Shown here: positions 29,480 to 38,368 of the stretch, piece by piece
How positions within the stretch are numbered: the first letter of the stretch is position 1
Layout: each line of letters begins with the position of its first letter
DNA from: DATIXJ01 sp963714795
GTDB taxonomy: Bacteria > Bacteroidota > Ignavibacteria > UBA10030 > SZUA-254
Assembly: GCA_963714795.1 (NCBI GenBank)
Contig: CAVQPS010000010.1
Coordinates: forward strand, 62,001 to 126,000
Reading direction: 5' to 3'
DNA: 64,000 nt
The notes under the pieces: generated by a model
Told to the model about the DNA's origin: nothing
Seen by the model: the letters and a program-made list of their open reading frames with translations, nothing else
The model's database searches: none
Made by a program: the position numbers and the translations under genes

Positions 29480-30610
29480 ATGCCAATCACTTCCCAATCA
29501 TCGACAGCATCAGCGGTCGAAAAAGATTTTCTGCCGATCAACGGAACAGATTACATCGAACTGTATGTCGGTAATGCAAAACAATCCGCGCATTTTTACC
29601 GCACGGCGTTCGGATTCAAACTTGTCGCCTACGCGGGACTTGAAACCGGCGTCCGGGATCGCGCATCGTACGTTCTTCAGCAGGATAAAATACGGTTAGT
29701 TCTGACCACACCGTTACAGCCAAATCATCCGATTGCCGACCACATCAAATTACACGGTGATGGCGTGAGAGACCTTGCGCTCTGGGTCGATGATGCCGAA
29801 TCAGCATATCGCGAAACTACAAAACGCGGCGCCCGCGGCATCATGGAACCGACTTTATTTAGAGACGAATTCGGAGAGATCAAAAAATCCGCTATTGCAA
29901 TTTACGGTGATACGATCCATACATTTGTTGAACGGAAAAAATACAACGGTGTGTTTATGCCCGGTTTCAAAGCGATGCCTGAGGACAAACTTGCCCGCCC
30001 GACCGGATTAAAATACGTCGATCATTGCGTCGGGAATGTAGAACTCGGTGCAATGAATAAATGGGTTGCATTTTATATGAACGTGATGGGCTTCCGGATG
30101 TATCAGCATTTTGACGATAACGATATCTCGACAGAATATTCAGCGCTGATGTCGAAAGTCATGGCGAACGGGAACGATCGCATCAAATTTCCCATCAACG
30201 AACCGGCACCCGGAAAACGAAAATCGCAGGTGGATGAATATCTTGAATTCTACCGTTCGCCCGGCGTCCAGCATATTGCGATGGCAACGGATAATATCAT
30301 TGACACGGTGACAAAATTGACCGCTCAGGGCGTTGAATTTCTCCGTGTCCCGACATCATATTACGATCAATTACAAAGCCGCGTCGGAAAAATCGATGAA
30401 CCAATCGACGAATTGAAACGACTCGGCATTCTTGTCGACCGCGATGATGAAGGATATATGCTTCAAATTTTTTCGAGAAATGTAGAAGACCGGCCGACAT
30501 TGTTCTTCGAGTGCATTCAACGCAAAGGCAGCAAGAGTTTCGGCAAAGGAAATTTCAAAGCATTGTTCGAAGCACTTGAGCATGAACAACATCTCAGAGG
30601 AAATTTATAA
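29480..30610 (+). CDS. hpd: 4-hydroxyphenylpyruvate dioxygenase
   Basis: Fe(II) dioxygenase that turns 4-hydroxyphenylpyruvate into homogentisate. Two vicinal-oxygen-chelate domains; the iron ligands are the His of KYVDHCVGNV (about 178), the His of GVQHIAMATDN (about 260) and the Glu of LFFECIQRKG (about 341). GAGG precedes the ATG. 376 aa, normal length. Third enzyme-coding step order in the operon matches the pathway. Confidence 0.97.
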   Translation: MPITSQSSTASAVEKDFLPINGTDYIELYVGNAKQSAHFYRTAFGFKLVAYAGLETGVRDRASYVLQQDKIRLVLTTPLQPNHPIADHIKLHGDGVRDLALWVDDAESAYRETTKRGARGIMEPTLFRDEFGEIKKSAIAIYGDTIHTFVERKKYNGVFMPGFKAMPEDKLARPTGLKYVDHCVGNVELGAMNKWVAFYMNVMGFRMYQHFDDNDISTEYSALMSKVMANGNDRIKFPINEPAPGKRKSQVDEYLEFYRSPGVQHIAMATDNIIDTVTKLTAQGVEFLRVPTSYYDQLQSRVGKIDEPIDELKRLGILVDRDDEGYMLQIFSRNVEDRPTLFFECIQRKGSKSFGKGNFKALFEALEHEQHLRGNL

Positions 30611-30616
30611 CCCCCG

Positions 30617-31606
30617 ATGAAACTCTGCACGTTTGAAGTTAAAACAGTTCTCGGAAAGCATCAACGGCTCGGAGCAATTCTTCCGGAAGGAATTCTCGAT
30701 CTGAATGCCGCATGTGCTTGGCATTTTTTCCAGCAAGGAGATGCACAGCCGTATCGTTTGGCAAATGCACTTCTACCGCCGGCGATGCTAACGTTTCTTC
30801 AGGGAGAAACGACCGCAATGGAAACTGCAAAGGCAGTCGTAAACAGTTTTCAACAAACAATACAACGCGGTTCTGTTCCGCAGGGACTTAACGAAGAAAC
30901 ACTTCTCTTCAATCCGAATCAAGTCGTATTGAAAGCTCCTCTGCCGAAGCCGGGTTCGATGCGCGACTTTTACGCATTCGAACAGCATGTGAAAAAAGGA
31001 TTCGAAAAGCGCGGCGAGCCGATGCCGCCGGAATGGTACGAGATGCCGGTCTATTACAAAGGCGCGCACTGGAGCATTATCGGTCCGGAAGACGATGTTC
31101 ATTGGCCATCATTCACGGAAAAATTCGATTATGAACTGGAACTTGCCATTGTCATCGGCAAGCAAGGCAAAAATATTTCCGAGCGCGATGCGAGGAATTA
31201 TATTGCCGGATTCACGGTGATGAACGATTTCAGCGCACGCGACATGCAGCGCAAGGAAATGAAAGTTCGTCTCGGTCCGGCAAAAGGAAAAGATTTCGCA
31301 ACGGCAATCGGACCTGTGCTAATAACGCCGGATGAGATCGGCGATCCGTATAATCTGAACATGACGGCACGAATCAACGGCGAAGAGTGGTCGAAAGGAA
31401 ATTCCGGATCGATCACGCATTCATTCGAAAAAATGATCGCATTCGCTTCGATGGATGAGACACTCTATCCCGGCGATCTCATCGGCTCTGGCACGGTTGG
31501 TACCGGATGCGGCTTGGAACTCGACCGCTGGGTAAAATCGGGCGATGTCATCGAATTGGAAATTGAAAAAATCGGTATCTTACGGAACAAAGTTGTAAGA
31601 CCGTAA
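30617..31606 (+). CDS. Fumarylacetoacetate hydrolase family protein (probable fumarylacetoacetase)
   Basis: 329 aa, 6 nt after hpd. The FAH core is visible: KFDYELELAIVIGKQGKNI, the metal-binding acids, VMNDFSARDMQRKEM and TGCGLELDRWVKSGDVIELE. In this operon the expected reaction is hydrolysis of (maleyl- or) fumarylacetoacetate to fumarate and acetoacetate. Family members are promiscuous, so the substrate rests on context. No maleylacetoacetate isomerase is present nearby; it may be elsewhere or bypassed. Confidence 0.9.
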   Translation: MKLCTFEVKTVLGKHQRLGAILPEGILDLNAACAWHFFQQGDAQPYRLANALLPPAMLTFLQGETTAMETAKAVVNSFQQTIQRGSVPQGLNEETLLFNPNQVVLKAPLPKPGSMRDFYAFEQHVKKGFEKRGEPMPPEWYEMPVYYKGAHWSIIGPEDDVHWPSFTEKFDYELELAIVIGKQGKNISERDARNYIAGFTVMNDFSARDMQRKEMKVRLGPAKGKDFATAIGPVLITPDEIGDPYNLNMTARINGEEWSKGNSGSITHSFEKMIAFASMDETLYPGDLIGSGTVGTGCGLELDRWVKSGDVIELEIEKIGILRNKVVRP

Positions 31607-31661
31607 GAGATTTACATTCTGAAATCATCAACATTTTTTCACATCATGTGAGGATTGTTCT

Positions 31662-32762
31662 ATGTATCCATTACAAAAAGGCAAAACGTCGAAGCAAGCA
31701 CATGTCGGATTACCTGACGGAACATTCGAAGAAGAACATGGCCGCAAAGGTTTCTATGGAAAATCCGCTCATCTCTATCATACGCATCCTCCGACCGGCT
31801 GGATTCGATTCGAAGGAAAGCTGAGACCGCATTGTATTGATTGCAACAAACTCAAACCGACCGATCACAAAGACCCCAAAGGTTCTCCGGTTGCATTTCT
31901 TGGCAACAACGATGTGATATTGTACGTTTCCCGCCGCTCGAAACCGATGCCGTTCTATTTCCGCAATGCCGATGGCGATGAATTATATTTCGTTCACCGC
32001 GGTGAAGGCATTATTGAAACCGATTTCGGTCCGCTGGAATTCGAAAAAGGTGACTATATTGTAATCCCGCGTGCAGTCACCTATCGCGTTATTCCAAAGA
32101 CAAAAGACAATTTTTTCCTCATCATTCAGTCGAAAACGGAATTCGAGCAGCCGGAAAAAGGATTGATCGGTCAGCACGCTCTATACGATCCCGCCGTCAT
32201 CACGACGCCGGAACCGAAACCGAATCTCGACGATAACCGTGAATGGGAAGTACGCATCAAAGTGGACGACGAATTTTCATCGCTTGTCTATCCTTTCAAC
32301 CCGATCGATGTGGTCGGATGGAAAGGCGATCTGACAACATGGAAAATCAACATGCGCGACATCCGGCCGATTATGAGCCCGCGGGCACATCTCCCACCCA
32401 GCGCACACACGACGTTCGTAACGCAGGGCGCGGTCGTCTGCAGTTTCCTGCCGCGGCCACTCGAAGAAGATCCGGAAGCGTTGAAAGTCCCATTCTTCCA
32501 TCGCAATACGGATTATGATGAATTTATTTTCTACCACGACGGCAATTTCTTCAGCCGTGATAATATCGGACCCGGAATGATCACACTGCATCCGCGCGGA
32601 ATTCATCACGGTCCGCATCCGAAGGCACTCAAGAATCAAAGCAAGAAAACGCACACGGATGAATATGCGGTGATGCTTGACGGACTCAACCCGATCAATG
32701 TTCTTCCTGCCGGCAAAGCCGCCGAGTGGAAAGATTATTGGAAAAGCTGGATGGAAAAATAA
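31662..32762 (+). CDS. hmgA: Homogentisate 1,2-dioxygenase
   Basis: Opens the ring of homogentisate to maleylacetoacetate. 366 aa, shorter than the roughly 430-aa proteobacterial and animal enzymes. Landmarks: the N-terminal HVGLPDGTFEEEHGRKGF, DELYFVHRGEGIIETDFG (cupin strand), YDEFIFYHDGNFFSR and HPRGIHHGPHPKA, which hold the iron ligands. GAGG lies upstream of the ATG. Its position after the FAH-family gene completes the homogentisate pathway. Confidence 0.94.
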   Translation: MYPLQKGKTSKQAHVGLPDGTFEEEHGRKGFYGKSAHLYHTHPPTGWIRFEGKLRPHCIDCNKLKPTDHKDPKGSPVAFLGNNDVILYVSRRSKPMPFYFRNADGDELYFVHRGEGIIETDFGPLEFEKGDYIVIPRAVTYRVIPKTKDNFFLIIQSKTEFEQPEKGLIGQHALYDPAVITTPEPKPNLDDNREWEVRIKVDDEFSSLVYPFNPIDVVGWKGDLTTWKINMRDIRPIMSPRAHLPPSAHTTFVTQGAVVCSFLPRPLEEDPEALKVPFFHRNTDYDEFIFYHDGNFFSRDNIGPGMITLHPRGIHHGPHPKALKNQSKKTHTDEYAVMLDGLNPINVLPAGKAAEWKDYWKSWMEK

Positions 32763-32802
32763 TTGCCCTCAATCATAAATCTTTATTTATTTTGATATTT
32801 AC

Positions 32803-33420
32803 GTGATCATCAACCCGAACGAACACGATTATAACAACATCTACAAACTGATGGTCGGCATCATCGTACCCCGGCCGATTGCTTTCGTTTCGACGATCAA
32901 TGCCGACGGAAATCGAAATCTCGCCCCGTTTAGTTTCTTCACGGCAATCAGTGCGAACCCGCCGGTGATCTGTTTTTCCCCGATGATCCGGGGCACCGAC
33001 GGCAAGAAAAAAGATACGCTGAACAATATCGAAGCGACAAAAGAATTCGTCGTCAATATCGTCTCCGAAGATTTTGCAGAAAAGATGAATATCTGTTCGG
33101 GTGAATATCCGGCACAAGTCGATGAGTTTCTCGAATCACAGTTGACGCCCATTCCAAGCGACATTGTGAAGCCGCCGCGCGTGAAAGAATCCCGCATAAA
33201 TATGGAATGTAAACTCGTGCAAATAGTTCATGTCAGCCCGAAACCGCTCGGCGGAAGCATCGTGCTCGGCGAAGTGTTGCGGTTTCATATCCAGGATGAA
33301 TTGTTCGATAATTTCAAGATCGATCCGGATTTATTGCGGGCATTCGGTCGCATGGGCGGTCCGGTCTATTCCCGCACGACAGACCGTTTCGTGATGGAAC
33401 GACCGAAATCCGGGAAATAA
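32803..33420 (+). CDS. Flavin reductase-like (FMN-binding split barrel) protein
   Basis: 205 aa beginning with GTG at 32803. VPRPIAFVSTINADGNRNLAPFS and TKEFVVNIVSEDFAEKMN are the flavin-reductase-like signature, C-terminal GMG-type loop present as GRMGGPVYSRT. Such proteins bind FMN and may supply reduced flavin to a monooxygenase, but none is next to it. It follows hmgA by 40 nt in the same direction, so it probably serves aromatic breakdown; its reaction is unknown. Confidence 0.88.
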   Translation: MIINPNEHDYNNIYKLMVGIIVPRPIAFVSTINADGNRNLAPFSFFTAISANPPVICFSPMIRGTDGKKKDTLNNIEATKEFVVNIVSEDFAEKMNICSGEYPAQVDEFLESQLTPIPSDIVKPPRVKESRINMECKLVQIVHVSPKPLGGSIVLGEVLRFHIQDELFDNFKIDPDLLRAFGRMGGPVYSRTTDRFVMERPKSGK

Positions 33421-33448
33421 AACTCTTTCACGATTTACAGTCATATCA

Positions 33449-35158
33449 ATGCCCTCCATCGATCAAACTAACACAAATATTTTCAACGCGCGAACTGTCG
33501 GCAATCTCCCCCCGACTCACTATCAGGTTCCGTACAAAAATATCGGTGAATTATTACGACGTCAGGTCGAAACATATCATGATAAGCCGTGGCTGATTTT
33601 TTATTCCGATGAAACCGGTAGGCATGAATATTCATACGATCAATTTTATGAATTGGTTTGTAAGACAGCGAATTTCTTATCGGATAAAGGAATCATGACG
33701 GGAGATCGCATTGCAACCGTCGCGTTCAATCATGCCGACACGGTCGTGCAGTATTTTGCCGCATGGATGATCGGAGCGGTTGTCGTTCCCATCAATGTCG
33801 GTGAGGACGATAAACGGATCGGTTTTATTCTCCAACATTCGCAGTCAAAACTTGCATTCGTAAGGAAAGAATTTATCCCTCGGTTAGAGAAAATTATTTC
33901 CGACGCTCCGAACATGTTGCAAATTGTTTCAATAAGCGATCCAACACCCTCATCCCAGGGCGCTGATCGATATACCGATTTCCATTCGCAATTATCAATT
34001 CAAAATTTAAAATTCAAAATTCAAAATCCGCCATCGCTCGAAGATGAAGCGCTCATCGTGTATACATCCGGCACCACCGGGTTGCCGAAAGGCGTTGTGC
34101 TCACACAATACAATCTTCTCATCGATGCAAAATCCATTGCCGAATGGCACGGAATGACGCCCGATCAGCGGATGATGTGCGTTCTGCCGATTCATCATGT
34201 CAACGGAACTGTCGTCACAATAATGACGCCGCTGTATTTCGGCGGAAGCGTCGTACTGAATCAGAAATTCCATTCCGGAAAATTCTTTGACCGAATTGTT
34301 GAGGAAAAAGTCCACGTGGTCAGTGTCGTGCCGACATTGCTGCAATTTCTTCTCCATGAAAACCTCGACATGTCGAAATATGATCTTGTACATTTCCGGC
34401 ATATCATTTGCGGTGCCGGGCCGTTGACGGTCGAACTCGCTCTGCAATTCGAAGATCGTTTCCACATCCCGATCGTGCATGGATACGGTCTTTCGGAAAC
34501 GACTTGCTATTCGTGTTTCCTGCCGCTTGATCTTCGTCCGGAAATTCATCGCCGGTGGTTACGTGAATTCGGGTTTCCGTCAATCGGCGTGCCGATTCAA
34601 TCGAACGAGATGGCGATTCACGACGAGAAAGGCAATGAACTTCCGGAAGGAAAACGCGGCGAGATCGTTATCCGCGGCCACAATGTGATGAAAGAGTATT
34701 ACGACAACCCCGAAGTCAATGCGACCACGTTCGCTTTCGGCTGGTTCCGGAGCGGTGATGAGGGATTTCACAAAACTGATGAGAACGGAAGGAAATTTTT
34801 CTTCATCACCGGACGCATCAAAGAGCTCATCATCCGCGGCGGTACGAATATTTCACCGTTCGAAATCGATGAGGTGTTGATGAACATGCCCGGTGTGAAA
34901 GCCGGAATTGCCGTCGGGTTCGAAAACGACTGGTACGGTGAAGAAATCGGCGCGTATGTTCAGCCAAAAGAAGGTATACTGCTGTCGGAAAGCGATGTGA
35001 TATCGTACTGCAGAAAATATTTTTCGTTTCAGAAATGTCCGAAAGTAGTGCTTTTCGGAAATGATATTCCGGTGACATCGACGGGAAAGTATCAGCGCAA
35101 CAAATTAAAACCGCTGTTTGAGAAATGGAAGACCGTTCAATTCAAAGGTCAAAAATAA
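33449..35158 (+). CDS. AMP-forming acyl-CoA synthetase
   Basis: 569 aa class I adenylate-forming enzyme. ATP loop YTSGTTGLPKG (about 208), HGYGLSETT (about 348), SGDEGFHKT, GRIKELIIRGG and the C-terminal catalytic lysine in TSTGKYQRNKLKP are intact. It activates a carboxylic acid as acyl-AMP and then acyl-CoA; the acid cannot be read from the sequence, though acetoacetate or an aromatic acid would suit the operon. A short AT-rich tandem repeat adds about 9 residues (SIQNLKFKIQN) between domains near residue 186. Confidence 0.92.
   Translation: MPSIDQTNTNIFNARTVGNLPPTHYQVPYKNIGELLRRQVETYHDKPWLIFYSDETGRHEYSYDQFYELVCKTANFLSDKGIMTGDRIATVAFNHADTVVQYFAAWMIGAVVVPINVGEDDKRIGFILQHSQSKLAFVRKEFIPRLEKIISDAPNMLQIVSISDPTPSSQGADRYTDFHSQLSIQNLKFKIQNPPSLEDEALIVYTSGTTGLPKGVVLTQYNLLIDAKSIAEWHGMTPDQRMMCVLPIHHVNGTVVTIMTPLYFGGSVVLNQKFHSGKFFDRIVEEKVHVVSVVPTLLQFLLHENLDMSKYDLVHFRHIICGAGPLTVELALQFEDRFHIPIVHGYGLSETTCYSCFLPLDLRPEIHRRWLREFGFPSIGVPIQSNEMAIHDEKGNELPEGKRGEIVIRGHNVMKEYYDNPEVNATTFAFGWFRSGDEGFHKTDENGRKFFFITGRIKELIIRGGTNISPFEIDEVLMNMPGVKAGIAVGFENDWYGEEIGAYVQPKEGILLSESDVISYCRKYFSFQKCPKVVLFGNDIPVTSTGKYQRNKLKPLFEKWKTVQFKGQK
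33998..34025 (+). repeat. Four-copy 7-bp tandem repeat inside the acyl-CoA synthetase gene
   Basis: ATTCAAA - ATTTAAA - ATTCAAA - ATTCAAA. It is translated as part of SIQNLKFKIQN, just before the ATP-binding motif, in a surface loop position. Because the unit is 7 bp, copy-number changes would shift the frame. Confidence 0.75.
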
Positions 35159-35208
35159 AAAGTAAAAACAAATCACCCTCTTTTTACTTTTGACTTTTAA
35201 CTTTTGAA
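35141..35208 (+). terminator. Long AT-rich inverted repeat ending the operon
   Basis: 28-nt arms (35141-35168 and 35181-35208) pair at 24 of 28 positions around a 12-nt loop. The left arm includes the last codons and the stop of the acyl-CoA synthetase. Read from the minus strand it can also end the converging gene at 35214. Confidence 0.65.
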
Positions 35209-35213
35209 GTGAT

Positions 35214-35990
35214 TTAAAAAATAAATGTTCCTAAGAAAATTCCGCCGTTAATCATAAATCCTTTTCCGTTGATATTATCGGGCACGCCAAAAAGATCGTA
35301 TTGATCATCGACTTTCCAACTGCCTCCTGCCAAACCGTTATACGAAACTCCGACGCGAAGACCGAGCCACCGCAGAACAGCGACTTCCACATTGATATTC
35401 GGCTGGTACATGAAAAACGATCCGGACAATGTCGAGCTGTAATTTGATATCGGCTGGTTGGACCCGAACCCGTTCGTGGTGTTCCATATACCATCCCATG
35501 TTTTTGCTGAACCATCATCACGGGTCATTTTGATATTCATGCTACCGGTTCCCAGCACGATTCCTGCAGTCACATCAACACGCGACATTACCGGATACAC
35601 ATAATCAATAGTTACGCCACCGTAGCCGACAGACAGATTCACATCCCTTTCAATGCCGAGTGCATCAAGAGATTTGGATGTTACCGAACCGCTGGCGCCG
35701 ATGCCACCGATGCGAACATTCTGGAGAACGAGAATATAACCGTATCCCTGACCGCCAAGCATCACGATCGGCGATTGGTTGAACGGTGCGGCGTTATTAT
35801 TCCGGAGAAATTGGTTGATCGGACTGAAATCAAGGAACAAAAAGTTTTGCGTAAACCCTCCGGCGCCGCCGATTTTCGTTTGGGAATGACCGTGCGGAGG
35901 CGGCAAGGGTTCGTCGTCATCATCCTGTGCCAACACCGACGTCGTGATCGTCAGGAACAAACAGAACAAGAAAATCGATAATTTATTCAT
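35214..35990 (-). CDS. Exported protein of unknown function
   Basis: 258 aa with a clear signal peptide (KLSIFLFCLFLTITTSVLAQ) followed by an acidic Asp/Glu and Pro-rich linker and a glycine-rich, beta-strand body (GYGYILVLQNVRIGGIGASG, LRVGVSYNGLAGGSW) ending GIFLGTFIF. An outer-membrane or surface protein is likely; no family recognised. It stands alone, converging with the tyrosine operon. Confidence 0.75.
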   Translation of the reverse strand: MNKLSIFLFCLFLTITTSVLAQDDDDEPLPPPHGHSQTKIGGAGGFTQNFLFLDFSPINQFLRNNNAAPFNQSPIVMLGGQGYGYILVLQNVRIGGIGASGSVTSKSLDALGIERDVNLSVGYGGVTIDYVYPVMSRVDVTAGIVLGTGSMNIKMTRDDGSAKTWDGIWNTTNGFGSNQPISNYSSTLSGSFFMYQPNINVEVAVLRWLGLRVGVSYNGLAGGSWKVDDQYDLFGVPDNINGKGFMINGGIFLGTFIF

Positions 35991-36101
35991 ACACGGTTCT
36001 CCATGAGATTGAATCCGTTAAAAAGTATCTGTGAATGTAGGAAAATATTTGAAGAGTTACAAGAATGAAACCGATACCTGACATGACAAATAATTTCTGC
36101 A

Positions 36102-36434
36102 TCAATATCGTTTCATCGCCGGATCGATGCGTTGTACCCAGGCATCCATGCCGCCGACAAGATTTTTGACATTTTGGAAACCGGATTGTCTCAAAAATTC
36201 TACCGCCCGCGCGCTGCGCCCGCCCATTTTGCAATGAACGATGATTTCGCGAGACGAGTCGAGTTCGCTCAGACGATTCGGTAACTGATTCAGCGGAATA
36301 AGATATCCGTTCAAATTATTCACGGCATATTCCTGCGGTTCGCGGACGTCAAGGATAAACAGATTGTCCTTCCGATCGAGCCGCATTTTCAATTCTTCGG
36401 GCGTAATTTCATATTCGTTGTCTGTTTTTTTCAT
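36102..36434 (-). CDS. Rhodanese-domain sulfurtransferase
   Basis: 110 aa single-domain rhodanese: LFILDVREPQEYA (about 28-40) and the active-site loop IVHCKMGGRSARA with Cys near residue 68, then NLVGGMDAWV. It follows the MoeB-like gene by 25 nt. Such pairs usually activate and sulfurate the C-terminal glycine of a small sulfur-carrier protein, but no ThiS or MoaD gene is nearby. Confidence 0.9.
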   Translation of the reverse strand: MKKTDNEYEITPEELKMRLDRKDNLFILDVREPQEYAVNNLNGYLIPLNQLPNRLSELDSSREIIVHCKMGGRSARAVEFLRQSGFQNVKNLVGGMDAWVQRIDPAMKRY

Positions 36435-36459
36435 AGATGAATTGACTCCGCAAAATTGT

Positions 36460-37278
36460 TCATAATCGATTAAGATGATGAATTGTCGGATTATCGCCGC
36501 AAATCGGGCAGTTGATATCTTTCCGTAATTTCAGCTCCCGGAATTTCATTGCCAACGCATCGAACAAAACCAATCTCCCGATGAGAGATTCGCCTTGTCC
36601 TACAATAAGCTTGATCGTTTCGAGTGCCTGCAACGTTCCGATAATTCCGGGAAGAACACCAAGCACTCCGCTTTCGGCACAACTCGGAACGACACCGGGC
36701 GGCGGCGGCGCAGGATACAGACAGCGGTAACACGGACCTCGTTGTGCATCGAACACCGTAACCTGCCCTTCAAACCGAAAAATACTTCCGTACACATTCG
36801 GTTTTCCGAGAAGGACACATGCATCGTTGATGAGATAGCGTGTTGGAAAATTATCGGTACCATCGACAATCACATCGTAGTTCTTCAAAATTTCCAGGGC
36901 GTTATCGGAAGTCAACCGTGATTCATGCGTTTCAATATGAATATGAGGATTGACGGCATTCAATCGATTTCTTGCCGATTCAACTTTCGACCGACCGACA
37001 TCATCATTTCCGTATAATATTTGCCGGTGCAAATTGGTCGCATCGACGGTATCGAAATCGGAGATGCCGATTGTGCCGACGCCGGCAGCGGCGAGATAAA
37101 GACCAAGAGGCGAACCTAATCCACCAGCACCAACTATCAAAACACGGGACGCTTTTAATTTTTTTTGCCCGTCAATGCCGACTTCCGGCATAATAAGGTG
37201 ACGGCTATACCGGAGCATTTCGTCCTGGGAAAACTCTATCTCTTTGAACTTTTGATCGATATGTTCATCCATATTCAT
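36460..37278 (-). CDS. moeB: MoeB/ThiF-family adenylyltransferase
   Basis: 272 aa E1-like enzyme that adenylates the C-terminus of a sulfur-carrier protein. YSRHLIMPEVGIDGQKKL, the nucleotide loop VLIVGAGGLGSPLGLYLAAAG, DFDTVDATNLHRQILY and the zinc cysteines CYRCLYP and CPICG are present. No extra rhodanese domain is fused; it is encoded next door instead. MoeB, ThiF and HesA cannot be separated by sequence. Confidence 0.92.
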   Translation of the reverse strand: MNMDEHIDQKFKEIEFSQDEMLRYSRHLIMPEVGIDGQKKLKASRVLIVGAGGLGSPLGLYLAAAGVGTIGISDFDTVDATNLHRQILYGNDDVGRSKVESARNRLNAVNPHIHIETHESRLTSDNALEILKNYDVIVDGTDNFPTRYLINDACVLLGKPNVYGSIFRFEGQVTVFDAQRGPCYRCLYPAPPPPGVVPSCAESGVLGVLPGIIGTLQALETIKLIVGQGESLIGRLVLFDALAMKFRELKLRKDINCPICGDNPTIHHLNRL

Positions 37279-37323
37279 AATGAAAAAAGATTTTATTTCA
37301 ATCGCAAATTTGATCCTGTTTTA

Positions 37324-37430
37324 GTGCTGCCCTAATTTGTGCGGTCGGGTCTTTCGACCCGACCGAAACCCACTGATGTCAGGTCGAAAGTCCTGACATC
37401 ACCCGGATCCGTTTCATATTAGGACAGTAC
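37324..37430. repeat. BIME/MITE-like element with two opposite hairpins
   Basis: Bounded by imperfect 13-bp inverted ends, GTGCTGCCCTAAT (37324-37336) and ATTAGGACAGTAC (37418-37430). Inside are two 10-bp stems: CGGTCGGGTC with GACCCGACCG (37342-37365, loop TTTC) and TGATGTCAGG with CCTGACATCA (37374-37401). The loop regions TTTCGACC and GGTCGAAA are complementary, so the hairpins are the same motif in opposite orientation. It lies between diverging genes. Confidence 0.65.
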
Positions 37431-37451
37431 CTCTATTTTCGATTTCCTATA

Positions 37452-37480
37452 TTGAATCTCAGTCCAATGATCGTTATATT
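37452..37480 (+). promoter_or_regulatory. Candidate promoter of the 284-aa exported protein
   Basis: TTGAAT, 17 nt, TATATT; -10 ends 24 nt before the ATG at 37505. Confidence 0.6.
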
Positions 37481-37504
37481 TTGCAAAACCATTTCGGATA
37501 TTGA

Positions 37505-38359
37505 ATGAAAATCGCGATTATTATTGTTTGTATCGTTTCGATGTCGTACCGAGGCAGTGCTCAATTTGATTTCCTGCCATCGGGAATGAATGTTGCGCCG
37601 TTGCGGACAAATACAGAGGAACCGAGAGTCGGAGTTTTTAAATTTCTCGACCAATCGGATATGAAAGTCGACATCGGCAATTCCATCGATGTATTCGGGT
37701 ACGATCTTCCGGCATCCGACATGAAGATAACTGCCGGCATTGATTTCATGGCATACGCGCTCACAACCGGTGCGCAGGGATTGCGTCTTCAAATCGATGC
37801 GGTCGACGGTTTTTTCGGCGGAAATCTCTCCTGCTCAAAGTCGTTCGACAACCAGACACTGCAAATCCGGCTTCGCATTCTCCATCACAGCGCGCATTTT
37901 GTCGACGGGCATTATCTCATTTCCACGCAACAGTGGATCGATGATAAAGAACCGATTCCGTTCACACAGGATTTCGGAGAACTGGTGATTGCCCACATTC
38001 TGAATCCTGATTTTGGTACCGTACGATATTACGGAGGGTTATCGTATGCGACGTTGGTTCGCCCCGACGTCATTCAGCGTGCTTCCTATCTTGCCGGAAC
38101 GGAAATCGTCGCCGATCATCTCGTCGGAAAAATTGCCGGTCAGACGACCAATCTCTATTTGTCGTATACCGTCACGCTGACGGGAACTCCGGTATATCAG
38201 GCAACGCATAATATTCAACTTGGCGTGAAATGCGGAAACTGGTTCGGGAAAGGTCCATCCGTTTATGTCGGGTACTACGCGGGCAGAAGCATGTTCGGGG
38301 AATATTTCAACGAAAACATTTCGACGATCGGTGCCGGGTTTACCGTCGACTTTTTTTAA
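37505..38359 (+). CDS. Exported protein, DUF1207-like
   Basis: 284 aa with a short signal peptide ending around GSAQ. The segment NVAPLRTNTEEPRVGVFKF (about 27-45), then VDIGNSIDVFGYD, resembles the opening of DUF1207 proteins; the remainder is beta-rich and ends in a barrel-like GAGFTVDFF. Probably an outer-membrane or periplasmic protein. The DUF assignment is from memory of the pattern and needs a profile search. Function unknown. Confidence 0.7.
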   Translation: MKIAIIIVCIVSMSYRGSAQFDFLPSGMNVAPLRTNTEEPRVGVFKFLDQSDMKVDIGNSIDVFGYDLPASDMKITAGIDFMAYALTTGAQGLRLQIDAVDGFFGGNLSCSKSFDNQTLQIRLRILHHSAHFVDGHYLISTQQWIDDKEPIPFTQDFGELVIAHILNPDFGTVRYYGGLSYATLVRPDVIQRASYLAGTEIVADHLVGKIAGQTTNLYLSYTVTLTGTPVYQATHNIQLGVKCGNWFGKGPSVYVGYYAGRSMFGEYFNENISTIGAGFTVDFF

Positions 38360-38368
38360 TGAAAATTA

